Assembly: GCF_011064845.1 (NCBI RefSeq)
Contig: NZ_CP049015.1
Span: forward strand, 3,720,001-3,784,000
Direction of reading: 5' to 3'
Origin: Citrobacter freundii ATCC 8090 = MTCC 1658 = NBRC 12681
Lineage (GTDB): Bacteria; Pseudomonadota; Gammaproteobacteria; Enterobacterales; Enterobacteriaceae
DNA length: 64,000 bases
The position numbers and the translations under genes were made by a program. Positions 1 through 11,124 of this stretch are shown here, in pieces; the stretch's first letter is position 1; every line of letters starts with the position of its first letter. The notes beneath the pieces were generated by a model. That model worked only from the letters and a program-made list of their open reading frames with translations. It had not been told where the DNA came from and did not search any database.

Positions 1-1636
1 TTTGCGGGTTGCGGTGGCGGTTTTCCGTACCGAAACTCCCCATCCCATGCCCCATCTGCAGGTTGTTAATGCACCCGAAGCTGGCGTTATCAAACAACAG
101 GATAGTGACTTTTATCCCCTCCTGAACGGCGGTTTGTAGCTCGGAATGCAGCATCATGTATGAGCCATCCCCCACCATGGCATAAACCGGCTGCCGTGGC
201 TTCGCCAGCCTGGCTCCAATAGCAGCCGCAATTTCATAGCCCATACAGGAGTAGCCGTATTCCAGGTGATAGCTGTCCGGGGTTTTGACCTGCCAGATAC
301 GCTGTAAATCGCCAGGCAGCGATCCAGCGGCCCCCACGACGATAGCGTTATCTTCAATGTGCTGATTGATAAGTCCCAGCACCTTCGTCTGGGTCAACCG
401 GGTGTTTAGCGTGTCGCCATATTCCGCTAACTGAGCGTCAAGATGCCCTGCCACTTCGGGTTCGTCGTCGGGACGCCAGTCGCGATCCCATAAACGTTGG
501 CACTCATCGCGCCAGGCCTCTTGCGCCTGCGTGACCTCCTTCCCCCAATCGCTGCGGTAGTCTTTCAGCGTTTCAGTTAACGCCGTAAGCCCGGTACGGG
601 CGTCGGCGATAAGCGCGGTGGCATCAAGCTTCAGCGCGTCAAACTCCGCCACGTTCAGCAGCAGGAACTCAACCTCCGGATGAGAAAACAGCGCTTTCGA
701 ACCGGTGGTAAAGTCGGTGAGGCGCGTACCGATGCCGATCACCAGATCGGCTTGCGGTGCGAGCTGATTCGCTGCCATCCCTCCAGTTACCCCAATGCCT
801 CCGAGGTTAAGTGGGTGGTCACTAACCAGTGCGCCTTTTCCGGCCTGAGTTTCGGCAAACGGCAGTTGCAGCGTTTCAACAAACGTACGAAACGCCTCAT
901 GCGCGCCGGAATATCGTACCCCGCCGCCGCATACCACCAGCGGACGGCGTTTGCGGGCAATCAGCGCCCGCGCCATCGCCAGACGCTGTGGGTCGGGCGG
1001 TCGACGTTCAATCAGATGAACGCGGCGTGCAAAGAAACTCTGTGGATAGTCCCAGGCTTCTCCCTGTACATCCTGTGGCAGGCAGATGGTCACGGCACCA
1101 GTATCTGCGGGGTCAGTAAGCGTTCGCATCGCGTTTAGCATCGCACTCATTAACTGCTCCGGGCGGTTAATCCGGTCCCAGTAACGCGAGACCGGGCGGA
1201 AGCAGTCGTTGGTGCTGATGCCGAGGTCATGGTATTGCTCAATTTGCTGCAATACCGGGTCCGGCTGACGGCTGGCGTAGACATCGCCTGGCAATAACAA
1301 CAGAGGAATACGGTTCGCCGTCGCGGTTGCCGCTGCGGTCACCATGTTTGCAGCTCCCGGCCCAACCGATGACGTCACGGCAAAAATACGCTGGCGCCGA
1401 TGCTGTTTGGCGAATCCGGTCGCCATGTGCGCAATTCCCTGCTCATTACATCCCTGCATCACCTGCAAATGACCGGGATCCTGCTCCAGCGCCTGGCCAA
1501 TGCCAAGCACATTACCGTGACCAAAGATGGTGGCGACCCCCTCGACAAAGGGCGTTTCCACGCCATCGACACAGATATATTGTTGATTAAGGAATTTGAC
1601 CAGCGCCTGAGCCATGGTCATACGTTCGGTTTGCAT
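1..1636 (-). CDS. iolD: IolD, 3D-trihydroxycyclohexane-1,2-dione hydrolase (3' end outside window)
   Basis: Thiamine diphosphate enzyme of myo-inositol catabolism that opens the ring of trihydroxycyclohexanedione to 5-deoxyglucuronate. The minus-strand reading frame opens with [20 protein letters not shown] at 1636 and stays open to the window edge (about 545 codons; the family is about 640). An N-terminal pyrimidine-binding half ([14 protein letters not shown]), a central domain and the C-terminal cofactor loop (MVGDGSYMM followed by [10 protein letters not shown]) are all readable. It lies 11 bp behind iolA in the same direction, so the two are probably cotranscribed. The last 90 or so residues cannot be assessed. 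Confidence 0.95.
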   Translation of the reverse strand, partial: MQTERMTMAQALVKFLNQQYICVDGVETPFVEGVATIFGHGNVLGIGQALEQDPGHLQVMQGCNEQGIAHMATGFAKQHRRQRIFAVTSSVGPGAANMVTAAATATANRIPLLLLPGDVYASRQPDPVLQQIEQYHDLGISTNDCFRPVSRYWDRINRPEQLMSAMLNAMRTLTDPADTGAVTICLPQDVQGEAWDYPQSFFARRVHLIERRPPDPQRLAMARALIARKRRPLVVCGGGVRYSGAHEAFRTFVETLQLPFAETQAGKGALVSDHPLNLGGIGVTGGMAANQLAPQADLVIGIGTRLTDFTTGSKALFSHPEVEFLLLNVAEFDALKLDATALIADARTGLTALTETLKDYRSDWGKEVTQAQEAWRDECQRLWDRDWRPDDEPEVAGHLDAQLAEYGDTLNTRLTQTKVLGLINQHIEDNAIVVGAAGSLPGDLQRIWQVKTPDSYHLEYGYSCMGYEIAAAIGARLAKPRQPVYAMVGDGSYMMLHSELQTAVQEGIKVTILLFDNASFGCINNLQMGHGMGSFGTENRHRNPQ

Positions 1637-1647
1637 AAACCCTCCTG

Positions 1648-3153
1648 TCAGCCCAGCGTTGGCATGGAGAACGCTGCCCCTGTGTCCTGCAGCATCTCCG
1701 GCCAGCGTGCGGTGACGGTTTTCATCCGGGTGTAGAAGCGCACGCCATCATTGCCGTGAACATTGAGCGCACCAAAAATGGACCGCTTCCAGCCGCCAAA
1801 ACTGTGGAACGCCATCGGCACCGGAATAGGCACGTTAACGCCCACCATGCCCGCCTGCACCTCTTCGCAGAAACGACGCGCACAGCCGCCATCACGTGTG
1901 AAAATTGCCGTGCCGTTACCATATTCATGACGGTTAATCAGTTCCACCGCGCTGCTGTAATCTGCTACGCGCACCACAGAAAGCACCGGTCCAAAAATCT
2001 CTTCTTTATAAATGGTCATCTCCGGCGTGACGTTATCAAACAGGGTCGGCCCAACAAAATAACCCTGCTCATGACCTTTGACGCTAAAACGTCGACCATC
2101 CACGCGCAGACTGGCTCCTTGAGATTCCCCACTGTCGATATACCCGAGCACTTTATTCCGATGCACCGAGGAAATAAGCGGTCCCATTTCGTTTTCCGGT
2201 GTCTGATCAAGCCCCGGCCCGACACGCAGCGCCGCAATCTGTTTTTCCAGTCTCGAGCACAGCTCATCTGCCGTTTTATCACCCACCGCCAGCACGACAG
2301 AAAGCGCCATGCAGCGTTCACCCGCCGCGCCGTAAGCGGCACCCATAATGGCGTTGGTCGCCATATCCATGTCGGCATCCGGCATTAAAATGCAGTGATT
2401 TTTAGCACCACCTAACGCCTGGCAACGCTTACCGTGGGCTGACGCTGTCTGATAAATGTATTCCGCAATCGGCGTAGAGCCGACAAAGCTCACGGCTTGC
2501 ACGCGCGGGTCAGTCAGCAGCACGTCGACGGACTCTTTATCTCCCTGTACGACGTTGAACACGCCGTCCGGCAGGCCCGCCTCTTGCAGCAGTTTCGCCA
2601 GAGCCAGGGCGAGAGAAGGATCTTTTTCCGAGGGTTTCAGCACAAAGGTATTCCCGGTTGCCAGCGCGATGGGGAACATCCACATCGGTACCATTGCCGG
2701 AAAGTTAAACGGCGTGATCCCGACGCAAACCCCGAGAGGTTGCATCAGCGAATGGCTATCGACGCCGGTGCCTACGTTGGCTGAGTGTTCGCCCTTTTGC
2801 AGATGTGGGATGCCGCAGGCAAACTCCACCACTTCCAGGCCGCGGGTCAGCTCACCAACTGCGTCAGAGAACACCTTGCCATGCTCTTCGCTGATGATGC
2901 GAGCCAGCCTCTCCATGTTTTCTTCCAACAGCGCCTTAAAGCGGAACATCACTCGCGCACGTTTTAACGGAGAATGGCGCGCCCACCCGGGGAATGCGTC
3001 GTGCGCTGCCGCAATGGCCTGCTCGGTTTCCTGTGTCGTACTCATCACCACCTGGCGGATCTGCTCGCCGGTGGCCGGGTTGAAGATTGCCTGAACGCGC
3101 TGGCCTGAACCGGTGACACATTCGCCGTGGATAAAATTCGCTACTGTCTCCAT
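1648..3153 (-). CDS. iolA: IolA/MmsA, malonate-semialdehyde (methylmalonate-semialdehyde) dehydrogenase, CoA-acylating
   Basis: Aldehyde dehydrogenase of 501 residues, the usual length for IolA/MmsA, converting malonate semialdehyde to acetyl-CoA and CO2 at the end of inositol catabolism. Visible motifs are ITPFNFP (146-152), the NAD-binding segment [14 protein letters not shown], the glycine-rich stretch around residue 249 and the catalytic cysteine C281 in GERCMAL. It is the first readable gene of a minus-strand iolA-iolD unit. The divergent RpiR regulator suggests induction by inositol intermediates. The context with iolD makes the inositol role more likely than valine degradation. Confidence 0.94.
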   Translation of the reverse strand: METVANFIHGECVTGSGQRVQAIFNPATGEQIRQVVMSTTQETEQAIAAAHDAFPGWARHSPLKRARVMFRFKALLEENMERLARIISEEHGKVFSDAVGELTRGLEVVEFACGIPHLQKGEHSANVGTGVDSHSLMQPLGVCVGITPFNFPAMVPMWMFPIALATGNTFVLKPSEKDPSLALALAKLLQEAGLPDGVFNVVQGDKESVDVLLTDPRVQAVSFVGSTPIAEYIYQTASAHGKRCQALGGAKNHCILMPDADMDMATNAIMGAAYGAAGERCMALSVVLAVGDKTADELCSRLEKQIAALRVGPGLDQTPENEMGPLISSVHRNKVLGYIDSGESQGASLRVDGRRFSVKGHEQGYFVGPTLFDNVTPEMTIYKEEIFGPVLSVVRVADYSSAVELINRHEYGNGTAIFTRDGGCARRFCEEVQAGMVGVNVPIPVPMAFHSFGGWKRSIFGALNVHGNDGVRFYTRMKTVTARWPEMLQDTGAAFSMPTLG

Positions 3154-3446
3154 CCTTAACCTCTCGCTGTTGATACGTGACTGTTACCTGAACACTGTTA
3201 TCTGTGTACTATATATGAAACAAACATTCCATTTTAAGTTGAAATAAAATAAATAATGATTAATGTGATCAAGGATGGGTTTTTATGTTAACAAGCGGAA
3301 TCGCATGATTAGCGTGCACTGGCAGAACGTTTCAGCGAACGGCAAACCTGAAGCTTTTGTTTCGTTTTTACAGCCAGATGAATGAGTGACATTTCAAAGA
3401 CGCGGTTTTGCGTTTAGAATCATAAAACTATGTACCAGGAGGTAAA
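3154..3446. promoter_or_regulatory. Divergent iolA / rpiR-type regulator control region
   Basis: An AT-rich 293-bp gap separates the divergent iolA and regulator genes and must hold both promoters. A segment near 3218-3245 (minus strand TGGAATGTTTGTTTCAT) has a GGAA..TTTC layout of the kind seen in RpiR-family operators. A TGTGATCA half-site near 3265 could be CRP-related. Both assignments are inference by eye. The regulator has a strong AGGAGGT ribosome binding site directly before 3447. Confidence 0.4.
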
Positions 3447-4301
3447 ATGACAACAGCAACCAGCCTGAACGAGCTGCAGCAGCAAATCCGCGATCGCTAC
3501 GATAGCCTGAGTAAGCGGCTGCAGCAGGTGTCCCGCTATGTGCTGGATAATACCAATAGCGTGGCCTTTGATACGGTTGCCGTCATTGCTGAACGTGCCG
3601 GAGTGCCACCCTCAACGCTGATCCGCTTCGCCAATGCCTTTGACTTCACCGGCTTCAACGAAATGAAACAGCTGTTTCGTATGAACCTGGTGGAGGAAAC
3701 CGCCAGCTACAGCGACCGCGCGCGCATGTTCCGTGAGATGGAAAGCGAAGCCGTGCCGGAAACCCCGCTCGATATCCTGCAGGAGTTCGCCCGTTCGAAT
3801 ACCCAAGCGCTCCAGCAGCTGGCAGCCCGTGCCGAACCTGAAATGCTGGAACGCGCCGTACAATTGCTGGCAGAAGCCGACACCATTTACATCGCCGGTC
3901 TACGTCGTTCGTTTAGCGTCGCCGCCTATCTCACCTACGCCCTGAGCCATCTTGAGTGTCGCCCTATTTTGCTCGACGGAATGGGCGGAATGCTGCGCGA
4001 GCAAATTAACCGCATTAAAGCGCGCGATATCGTGGTGTCGATAAGCTTCTCACCTTATGCGGAAGAAACGGTGATGGTCAGCGAAACTGCGGCCAATGCC
4101 GGCGCGCGCCAGATCGTGATTACCGACAGCCAGATAAGCCCGCTGGCAACATTCAGCGATCTCTGCTTTGTGGTGAAAGAGGCGCAGGTCGACGCGTTTC
4201 GCTCCCAGTCAGCGACGCTGTGCCTGGTACAGTCACTAGTCGTGGCGCTGGCTTACCGGCTAGGTGACGGGAGTAATGAACGCGGTCATTCTGTCGGTTG
4301 A
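3447..4301 (+). CDS. RpiR-family transcriptional regulator, IolR-like
   Basis: A 284-residue regulator with the two-domain RpiR layout. The N-terminal HTH-6 domain covers about residues 12-85 (VIAERAGVPPSTLIRFANAF is the recognition part). The C-terminal SIS sugar-phosphate domain covers about 125-260 (TIYIAGLRRSFSVAAYL, then VVSISFSPYAEETV). SIS domains of this family sense phosphorylated sugars or cyclitols. Its divergent position next to iolA-iolD suggests it represses the inositol genes, as Salmonella IolR does. The start is set by an AGGAGGT ribosome binding site 5 nt upstream. The exact ligand and operator are inference. Confidence 0.88.
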   Translation: MTTATSLNELQQQIRDRYDSLSKRLQQVSRYVLDNTNSVAFDTVAVIAERAGVPPSTLIRFANAFDFTGFNEMKQLFRMNLVEETASYSDRARMFREMESEAVPETPLDILQEFARSNTQALQQLAARAEPEMLERAVQLLAEADTIYIAGLRRSFSVAAYLTYALSHLECRPILLDGMGGMLREQINRIKARDIVVSISFSPYAEETVMVSETAANAGARQIVITDSQISPLATFSDLCFVVKEAQVDAFRSQSATLCLVQSLVVALAYRLGDGSNERGHSVG

Positions 4302-4545
4302 TGAGCGCCGCGAAAATTGATGATCCGCTTTATTACATTCCCGCCAGCGTGACGTGAAATCGTGATGTCTGCAGTTACTTTTATGGTCGTTGAAAATATC
4401 GCCATCATTCAGCGACCGGATAAAATACAATCCGTTATTACCATGAGCTACAATTATATTAATTTTAGATAATCAACAATGCGTCTGCTGACAATAATAC
4501 GCAAAGGTTTACTATAGCCCTGTCTTTTTTAAGCAGGAAAGTAAA

Positions 4546-5112
4546 ATGAAAAATACAAAAGGGTTGATGATTATTGCCCTTGCTTTCACCCTGGCATCAT
4601 GTGCCGCCATTCCTGAGAATATCAAAGGTAATAATCAACCCGATATCCAAAAAAACTTTATCTCCGTGCATAACCAGCCTGGTTTATATACCGGTCAGCA
4701 GGCCCGCTTTGGCGGTAAAGTCATCAATGTGATTAACACCAAAAAAGATACGTTGCTGGAAATCGCCGTTTTGCCACTGAACGACTCTGCTAAGCCACAA
4801 ATTGACGCGAGCTATCAGGGACGTATTCTTGCCCAGCAGAAAGGTTTCCTCGATCCGGTAAACTACAGAAACCATTTCGTGACTATTTTGGGAACAATTC
4901 AAGGAGATGAGTCAGGTTTCATCAACAAAGTCCCGTACAACTTTGTTAAAGTTGATTTACAAGGTATCCAGGTTTGGCATTTAACTGAGTCTGTCAACAC
5001 CACTTATAATATGTGGGATTATGGTTATGGTGCGTTCTGGCCTGAGCCGATGTGGGGAGCGCCTTACTACGCTAATACAGTAACTCAGGTAACTCCGGAG
5101 CTAGTGAAATAA
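4546..5112 (+). CDS. slp: Slp, starvation/acid-inducible outer-membrane lipoprotein
   Basis: A 188-residue lipoprotein with a lipobox LASC (cysteine 19). Conserved blocks such as IKGNNQPDIQK, LYTGQQARFGGKVINV, LDPVNYRNHFVTILGTIQG and MWDYGYGAFWPEP match E. coli Slp almost along its whole length. Slp is an outer-membrane lipoprotein induced by carbon starvation and acid, encoded in the E. coli acid fitness island. Here it precedes mdtEF directly, without dctR, yhiD or gadE between them. A GGAAAG ribosome binding site precedes the ATG. Confidence 0.96.
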   Translation: MKNTKGLMIIALAFTLASCAAIPENIKGNNQPDIQKNFISVHNQPGLYTGQQARFGGKVINVINTKKDTLLEIAVLPLNDSAKPQIDASYQGRILAQQKGFLDPVNYRNHFVTILGTIQGDESGFINKVPYNFVKVDLQGIQVWHLTESVNTTYNMWDYGYGAFWPEPMWGAPYYANTVTQVTPELVK

Positions 5113-5392
5113 TCCCAGAGGTAAGATGGCGCGACTATATTCCGGAGTCAGGTGTTGGCAAACAACCCTTCTCATTACCCCGCGTTTATCTTATTGCGCC
5201 ATCCTGCTTCAGGAGATCCTTCGCTTAACATGCATTCTTCCTGTTACATATAATTTTTAACCGCTAATTCTTTAGCGAAGAAATGGGCTTTACCCTTCTC
5301 ATGCCTGACCATCTTTTGTTATTTACCGACAACTCCCCCACCCTGCATGCAATAAAAGAACATTTGTGTTTACACATTATTCAGGGATTACT

Positions 5393-6547
5393 ATGAACAG
5401 AAAATGCTTACTGTTGATACCATTATTCTTTAGTAGCGTCATCATCACCGCCTGCGATAATAAACCTGCAGTAAAAACCACCATGGAGCCCGAGGTCGGC
5501 GTTGTTACCTTAGCCCCCTCCTCAGTAAATATTAAAAGTGAACTTCCGGGTCGCGCGCTTGCGTTCGAGATCGCCGAAATCCGCCCTCAGGTTGGTGGGA
5601 TCATCATAAAACGCAACTTTGTTGAAGGTGATAAAGTCAGCAAAGGAGAATCACTGTATCAAATTGATCCAGCCCCACTGCAGGCACGACTGGACTCAGC
5701 CAAAGGCGCGTTGGCAAAGGCACAGGCTACCGCCAATAATGTTCGTCTGACACTAAATCGGCAGTCAGCATTAATAAAATCTAATTACGTCAGCCGCCAG
5801 GACTATGACACCACGCTTTCACAGCTTAATGAAGCGCAAGCCAATGTTGCCGTCGCTAAAGCGGATCTTGAACAAGCCACTATCAATCTTCGATATGCCA
5901 ATGTTACCTCGCCCATTGATGGCATTAGCGGCAAATCTTCCGTGACCGTGGGTGCCCTGGTTACTGCCAATCAGGAAAACTCGCTGGTCACCGTTCAGAG
6001 ATTAGATCCGATCTATGTTGATTTAACGCAGTCAGTACAGGACTTCTTACGCCTGAAAGAAGAGAAAGCTAACGGCAAAATTGCCCAGCAACAAGGCAAA
6101 ATTCCGGTTGAGCTGATGCTGGAAAACGGCAAACCCTATCGCCATACCGGTACGCTTGAGTTTTCCGATCCCGCTGTTGATGAGACCACCGGTTCGGTAA
6201 CCCTGCGCGCCGTATTTCCCAATCCTGAAGGTGAAATTTTACCCGGCATGTATGTCACTGCGTTGCTGGACGAAGGCAGTCAACAAAACGTGTTGATGGT
6301 CCCCCAGCAAGGAATTACGCACAACGAGCAAGGAAAAGCCACCGCGCTGATCCTTGACCAGGAAAACGTAGTGCAACTGCGTGAAATAAACGCAGTGAAG
6401 GCCGTTGGTAATCAATGGTTAGTGACCGCGGGATTACGCCCCGGCGATCGGGTCATTGTGTCCGGATTACAAAGAATTCGTCCGGGAAGCAAAGCCCGGG
6501 TCCTCCCTTCAAAACTGAACACACCTGACACGGTAGCTGAACAGTAA
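5393..6547 (+). CDS. mdtE: MdtE, periplasmic adaptor lipoprotein of the MdtEF-TolC RND pump
   Basis: Membrane-fusion protein of 384 residues. It links inner-membrane MdtF to TolC and is lipid-anchored through cysteine 21 (lipobox ITAC). The family block [20 protein letters not shown], the lipoyl/hairpin region with [20 protein letters not shown], and the C-terminal [15 protein letters not shown] match E. coli MdtE. The frame continues upstream to 5366, but 5393 gives a proper lipoprotein signal and a TCAGGGA ribosome binding site. mdtF follows 28 bp later, so the two form an operon. In E. coli the pair is controlled by GadE and EvgA; no gadE lies upstream here. Confidence 0.95.
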   Translation: MNRKCLLLIPLFFSSVIITACDNKPAVKTTMEPEVGVVTLAPSSVNIKSELPGRALAFEIAEIRPQVGGIIIKRNFVEGDKVSKGESLYQIDPAPLQARLDSAKGALAKAQATANNVRLTLNRQSALIKSNYVSRQDYDTTLSQLNEAQANVAVAKADLEQATINLRYANVTSPIDGISGKSSVTVGALVTANQENSLVTVQRLDPIYVDLTQSVQDFLRLKEEKANGKIAQQQGKIPVELMLENGKPYRHTGTLEFSDPAVDETTGSVTLRAVFPNPEGEILPGMYVTALLDEGSQQNVLMVPQQGITHNEQGKATALILDQENVVQLREINAVKAVGNQWLVTAGLRPGDRVIVSGLQRIRPGSKARVLPSKLNTPDTVAEQ

Positions 6548-6575
6548 TATTTCAGGTATTAAGGACACTTTCTTT

Positions 6576-9500
6576 ATGGCCAACTTTTTTATTGAGCGCC
6601 CAGTTTTCGCCTGGGTGCTCGCTATTATCATGATGTTTACGGGCGGTATCGCGATAATGAACCTGCCAGTCGCCCAATATCCACAAATTGCGCCCCCAAC
6701 CATTACCATCAGCGCGGCCTACCCCGGGGCAGATGCAAAGACCGTTGAAGACTCCGTCACCCAGGTGATTGAACAGAATATGAATGGTCTTGATGGCCTG
6801 ATGTATATGTCATCCACCAGTGATGCGGCAGGTAATGCCTCGATTATCCTGACCTTCAAAACGGGTACATCACCCGATATTGCGCAGGTTCAGGTACAGA
6901 ATAAACTGCAGCTGGCGATGCCTTCCTTGCCACAGGAAGTACAACAGCAAGGGATCAGCGTTGATAAATCCAGCAGCAATATCTTAATGGTCGCCGGTTT
7001 TATCTCTGATAATAACAGCCTGAGCCAATATGATATTGCCGACTATGTGGCCTCGAACATTAAAGATCCGCTAAGCCGCACTGCCGGGGTGGGGAGCGTG
7101 CAGTTATTCGGTTCGCAATACGCCATGCGCATCTGGTTGGATCCGCAAAAGCTCGACAAGTATAACCTCACTCCCGAGGACGTCATTACCCAGCTCAAAG
7201 TACAGAATAATCAGATATCTGGCGGGCAACTGGGGGGCATGCCTCAGTCAGCCGATCAGCAATTAAATGCGTCGATAATCGTCCAGACGCGTCTGCAAAC
7301 AACCGATGAATTTGGCAAGATCTTCCTTAAAGTTCAGCAAGATGGTTCTCAGGTTCTGCTGCGCGATGTCGCACGCATTGAGCTGGGTGCGGAAAATTAT
7401 GCCACGGTTGCACGTTACAACGGCAAACCCGCCGCTGGGATCGCGATTAAACTTGCCGCAGGCGCCAATGCCCTTGAAACGTCCCAGGCTGTTAAACAAG
7501 AGCTGAACAGATTATCAGCCTGGTTTCCGGCCAGCATGAAAACCGTTTATCCCTATGACACCACGCCGTTTATCGAAATTTCGATTCAGGGTGTTTTTCA
7601 TACTTTGATCGAGGCAATCATTCTGGTATTCCTCGTCATGTACCTGTTTTTGCAAAGTTTTCGTGCGACGCTCATCCCCACTATCGCCGTTCCGGTGGTT
7701 ATCCTTGGCACCTTTGCCATTCTCGACGTCGCCGGTTTTTCGATTAATACGCTCACGATGTTTGGCATGGTGCTGGCGATAGGGTTGTTAGTCGATGATG
7801 CTATCGTGGTGGTTGAGAACGTAGAACGTATTATTGCTGAAGAGCACTTGTCTCCAAAAGCGGCAACGCATAAAGCAATGGGCCAGCTCCAGAGGGCGCT
7901 GGTTGGTATTGCCGTCGTGTTATCCGCCGTATTTATGCCGATGGCATTTATGAGCGGCGCGACAGGAGAAATTTTCCGTCAGTTTTCCATCACCTTGATC
8001 TCCTCCATGCTGCTGTCGGTGTTTGTGGCGATGAGCCTGACGCCAGCACTCTGCGCCATGCTGTTAAAAGCACACGATGACGAGCAGGCAAATACGCATT
8101 TTCTGTTTACCCGATTCAATCATTTCATGGAGAAATGCACTCAGCACTACACGGACAGCACCCGAAAACTGTTACGTTGCACGGGCCGTTACATGGTCGT
8201 TTACTTAGTCATTGGCGCGGGCATGATGGTGCTGTTTTTACGTACGCCGACCTCCTTTTTGCCTGAAGAAGACCAGGGGGTATTCATGACCACGGCGCAA
8301 TTGCCCTCAGGTTCAACGATGGTGAACACCAGCAAAGTGCTCGGGGAAATAACGGACTACTACCTGACGAAAGAACAGAAAAACGTTGCTTCTGTTTTCA
8401 CCGTCGGTGGATTTGGTTTCAGCGGTCAGGGACAAAATAATGGCCTGGCGTTTATCAGCCTGAAGCCGTGGTCAGAACGCGTTGGCGAAGAAAACTCGGT
8501 TACCGCCATTATTCGACGGGCAATGATGGCCTTAAGTACCATCAATAATGCCGTCGTTTATCCGTTCAATTTACCCGCGGTCGCGGAATTGGGCACCGCA
8601 TCAGGGTTTGATATGGAGTTGCTGGATAACGGTAATCTTGGGCATGAAAAAATGATGCAGGCCCGAAACGAGCTTTTGGCTCTGGCCAATCAGTCCTCAG
8701 GTGAGGTCGACGGGGTGCGCCCAAACGGCCTGGAAGATACGCCGATGTTCCGCATTCACGTCGACGCCAAAAAGGCTGAAGCTATGGGCGTTGCGTTATC
8801 GGATATTAATCAGACCATCTCCACCGCGTTCGGTAGTCGCTACGTCAATGATTTCCTGAACCAGGGGCGCGTAAAAAAAGTGTATGTCCAGGCCGATACG
8901 CCGTTCCGTATGTTGCCTGATAATATTAATCACTGGTATGTACGTAATGCCTCTGGCGCGATGACCCCGCTTTCCGCCTACTCATCAACCGAGTGGACCT
9001 ACGGCTCTCCACGCCTTGAACGCTACAATGGTCAGCCAGCAATGGAAATTCTGGGTCAGCCGGTAGAAGGGAAAAGCAGCGGTGATGCGATGAAATTTAT
9101 GGCATCGCTGATTAATAAACTGCCCGCAGGCGTCGGTTATGCCTGGACCGGTCTGTCTTATCAGGAGGCGCTATCCACAAACCAGGCACCAATGCTGTAC
9201 GGCATTTCGCTGATCGTCGTATTTCTGGCGCTGGCGGCGCTGTATGAAAGCTGGTCGATCCCGTTCTCGGTGATGCTGGTTGTGCCAATCGGGGTGGTCG
9301 GCGCGTTGCTGGCCACCGATCTGCGCGGCCTGAGCAATGATGTTTATTTCCAGGTCGGCCTACTCACCACGATGGGGCTATCGGCTAAAAATGCTATTTT
9401 GATCGTCGAGTTTGCCGTCGAGATTATGCAGAAAGAAGGGAAAACGCCGCTTGAAGCCGCGGTGGAAGCCGCGCAAATGCGCTTACGTCCTATTCTGATG

Positions 9501-9692
9501 ACCTCACTGGCCTTCATCCTGGGGGTAATTCCACTAGCAATAAGCAACGGCGCGGGCTCTGGCGCGCAAAATGCCGTCGGTACGGGGGTTATCGGTGGGA
9601 TGCTGGCCGCGACGGTACTGGCGATCTATTTTGTTCCAGTGTTCTTTGTTCTCGTTGAAAATACGTTAGCGCGATTTAAAGCTCGACGTTGA
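6576..9692 (+). CDS. mdtF: MdtF, RND multidrug efflux pump, inner-membrane proton antiporter
   Basis: RND transporter of 1038 residues, the usual HAE1 length, starting [20 protein letters not shown]. The TM4 proton-relay aspartates D407 and D408 are present in [17 protein letters not shown]. Two large periplasmic loops lie between TM1-2 and TM7-8, and the C-terminal half carries [14 protein letters not shown]. With MdtE and TolC it exports drugs, bile salts and, in E. coli, anaerobic metabolic by-products. The closest remembered match is MdtF rather than AcrB or AcrD, and the slp-mdtE neighbourhood supports this. The gene is intact and ends convergently with hdeB. Confidence 0.95.
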   Translation: MANFFIERPVFAWVLAIIMMFTGGIAIMNLPVAQYPQIAPPTITISAAYPGADAKTVEDSVTQVIEQNMNGLDGLMYMSSTSDAAGNASIILTFKTGTSPDIAQVQVQNKLQLAMPSLPQEVQQQGISVDKSSSNILMVAGFISDNNSLSQYDIADYVASNIKDPLSRTAGVGSVQLFGSQYAMRIWLDPQKLDKYNLTPEDVITQLKVQNNQISGGQLGGMPQSADQQLNASIIVQTRLQTTDEFGKIFLKVQQDGSQVLLRDVARIELGAENYATVARYNGKPAAGIAIKLAAGANALETSQAVKQELNRLSAWFPASMKTVYPYDTTPFIEISIQGVFHTLIEAIILVFLVMYLFLQSFRATLIPTIAVPVVILGTFAILDVAGFSINTLTMFGMVLAIGLLVDDAIVVVENVERIIAEEHLSPKAATHKAMGQLQRALVGIAVVLSAVFMPMAFMSGATGEIFRQFSITLISSMLLSVFVAMSLTPALCAMLLKAHDDEQANTHFLFTRFNHFMEKCTQHYTDSTRKLLRCTGRYMVVYLVIGAGMMVLFLRTPTSFLPEEDQGVFMTTAQLPSGSTMVNTSKVLGEITDYYLTKEQKNVASVFTVGGFGFSGQGQNNGLAFISLKPWSERVGEENSVTAIIRRAMMALSTINNAVVYPFNLPAVAELGTASGFDMELLDNGNLGHEKMMQARNELLALANQSSGEVDGVRPNGLEDTPMFRIHVDAKKAEAMGVALSDINQTISTAFGSRYVNDFLNQGRVKKVYVQADTPFRMLPDNINHWYVRNASGAMTPLSAYSSTEWTYGSPRLERYNGQPAMEILGQPVEGKSSGDAMKFMASLINKLPAGVGYAWTGLSYQEALSTNQAPMLYGISLIVVFLALAALYESWSIPFSVMLVVPIGVVGALLATDLRGLSNDVYFQVGLLTTMGLSAKNAILIVEFAVEIMQKEGKTPLEAAVEAAQMRLRPILMTSLAFILGVIPLAISNGAGSGAQNAVGTGVIGGMLAATVLAIYFVPVFFVLVENTLARFKARR

Positions 9693-9704
9693 TCCCCTGC
9701 CCTA

Positions 9705-9734
9705 TCCCTGGGTTTAGATTATCAAATCCAGGGA
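9705..9734. terminator. Hairpin after mdtF
   Basis: An 11-bp stem (TCCCTGGGTTT / AAATCCAGGGA, one G-U pair) with an 8-nt loop lies 13 bp after the mdtF stop. There is no clear U-tract, so termination activity is inferred from position only. Confidence 0.45.
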
Positions 9735-9775
9735 TGGGACTTCATTTGCCAGGTCTACAGTTATTAGCGGGCACG

Positions 9776-9803
9776 GCTATCCAGCGAGTTTCTCGTGGAT
9801 AGC
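9776..9803. other. Second hairpin between convergent mdtF and hdeB
   Basis: GCTATCCA pairs with TGGATAGC and is extended inward by CGAG/CTCG with a single bulged G and a TTT loop. It lies between convergent mdtF and hdeB. It may be a bidirectional transcription barrier or part of a 3' UTR; no U-tract is visible. Confidence 0.35.
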
Positions 9804-9899
9804 GGGGTAAACATTACGCAGATTTTCTTGTAGGGGAACAACTGGGGCAGGTACAGAGGTTGTCAATTCTAACTAAAGCCAGGCTATCAAAACGGTTAA

Positions 9900-10226
9900 T
9901 CAATAGTGCAAACCGGAACCTTTCAAATTTACAGCCAGTTCACCCAGTTTTGTATTCGGATGCTGATGACACATTTTAACCATTTTCGGTACAGCTTCCG
10001 TTTCTACCTCATGCAGGGGAACATAATCATCGCCTTTAAAGTCCGAATTTTTATTAACAATCACAAAGGCAATTGCCGTCTTGTATTGCTGACTCATATC
10101 AACGAATTCTTTACAGGTCATATCTTGTGGCGCAGCTTCCGTTGCCTGAGTAGCAAAAGCACGGGTCATTGGCGCCATAACAGAGGTCACAAGAATAGCT
10201 GCAGAAACCATCATCTTAATATTCAC
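9900..10226 (-). CDS. hdeB: HdeB-like periplasmic acid-stress chaperone
   Basis: A small secreted protein with a signal peptide ending near TRAFA and a mature part holding the HdeA/HdeB pattern: TCKEF near its start and a second cysteine in VPKMVKMCHQHPNTKL. HdeB binds acid-unfolded periplasmic proteins. The GTG at 10226 is preferred because GGAG sits 8-9 nt upstream and the product (108 residues) matches the family length. An ATG at 10247 overlaps the hdeD stop (TAATG) and is a coupled alternative. It lies directly behind hdeD. No hdeA partner is present. Confidence 0.85.
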   Translation of the reverse strand: MNIKMMVSAAILVTSVMAPMTRAFATQATEAAPQDMTCKEFVDMSQQYKTAIAFVIVNKNSDFKGDDYVPLHEVETEAVPKMVKMCHQHPNTKLGELAVNLKGSGLHY

Positions 10227-10246
10227 TATGCGCTCCAGAGGTAGCA

Positions 10247-10843
10247 TTAATTTTTATCGGCGAGCTTATCAGTTTTTACCAGCGTCGCATTTCTACGCAG
10301 ACTGATAAAAGCTAAAGAACTAAAGATCATCTCGACACCAATAAAGATTGAGGTAAATACATACGATCTGTCGGGATCCATATTCAGCCACACGCCGACA
10401 ATAAGCAGGTCAAAAATACCAATGAAAATGTTCCATCCATAACCCGGACTGTGGAACAGTTTGACCCCAGATGCGATACGAAAAATACCCCCCAGAATAA
10501 ACAGGCAGCAAAATACCATTGCCAATGAATTCATACCTATCACAGGATTCACCAGGAAACAGTAACCCAGCAGTAACCACGCGATAGCAAAAAAGGCATA
10601 GGTAAATTTGGCTTTCAATTGTTTTTTACTTGAGCTAAACAGGCTATAAATAGAATAGAAACCACATACCAGAAACATAAAGCCAGTTGCATAGCTTAAA
10701 TAAACACCTGCAGCAATCGGATAAATCAAGCAGCAGATGCCACAAATCAACATCAACACCGCCATAATCGTCGCATGCTTTTTATAATGAACGAGTGTTT
10801 TTTCATTAAACGCTCTCAGGCTACGCTGATTAAAAACAAACAT
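10247..10843 (-). CDS. hdeD: HdeD-family inner-membrane acid-resistance protein
   Basis: A 198-residue integral membrane protein with about six hydrophobic segments (first: ATIMAVLMLICGICCLIYPI). It has the HdeD layout, including a fourth-to-fifth segment block GWNIFIGIFDLLIVGVWLNM. HdeD contributes to acid resistance at high cell density in E. coli; its biochemical role is unknown. The start at 10843 follows GGAGG; the frame extends to 10885 without better support. It is first in an hdeD-hdeB operon divergent from yfdX, sharing a control region with a 35-bp palindrome. Confidence 0.82.
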   Translation of the reverse strand: MFVFNQRSLRAFNEKTLVHYKKHATIMAVLMLICGICCLIYPIAAGVYLSYATGFMFLVCGFYSIYSLFSSSKKQLKAKFTYAFFAIAWLLLGYCFLVNPVIGMNSLAMVFCCLFILGGIFRIASGVKLFHSPGYGWNIFIGIFDLLIVGVWLNMDPDRSYVFTSIFIGVEMIFSSLAFISLRRNATLVKTDKLADKN

Positions 10844-10985
10844 ACATCCTCCGTTATACATAAACGCAATGTAACCTGTTGACACAAGAATTATTACTCA
10901 CTCAACATATGTTACTTACAATGGAATGATAAGACTTCCGCTAAGGAAGCGTATATAAGAACAAGAGAATGTCGCTATGCGTATA

Positions 10986-11020
10986 TTCCTACACATGTCA
11001 GATATCTGACACTTGTAAGA
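10986..11020. promoter_or_regulatory. 35-bp palindromic EvgA-box-like control site between hdeD and yfdX
   Basis: A perfect 16-bp palindrome TGTCAGATATCTGACA (10996-11011) is flanked symmetrically by TTCCTACA (10986-10993) and TGTAAGA (11014-11020). The outer arms fit the half-site TTCYTACA that I recall for E. coli EvgA, and they resemble the site upstream of evgA at 15932. The site sits between divergent hdeDB and yfdX, about 105 bp before the yfdX start. EvgA binding is inference. Confidence 0.65.
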
Positions 11021-11124
11021 TTAAACGGTCATTATTCTATCGTGGTTCTGATTTCACTCTTTAACATTATTTAATATGCTTATTGCGTTTGGTGACATAT
11101 ACCAAATTTATTCAGGAGAAAGTA

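Noticed and set aside
680..1138. Plus-strand open frame of 152 codons inside iolD
   Set aside because: It lies fully antisense to the strongly supported iolD frame and shows no domain or ribosome site; it is a shadow of high-GC coding sequence.
5113..5392. Search for gadE or a small regulator between slp and mdtE
   Set aside because: No open frame of suitable size or HTH pattern is present on either strand.
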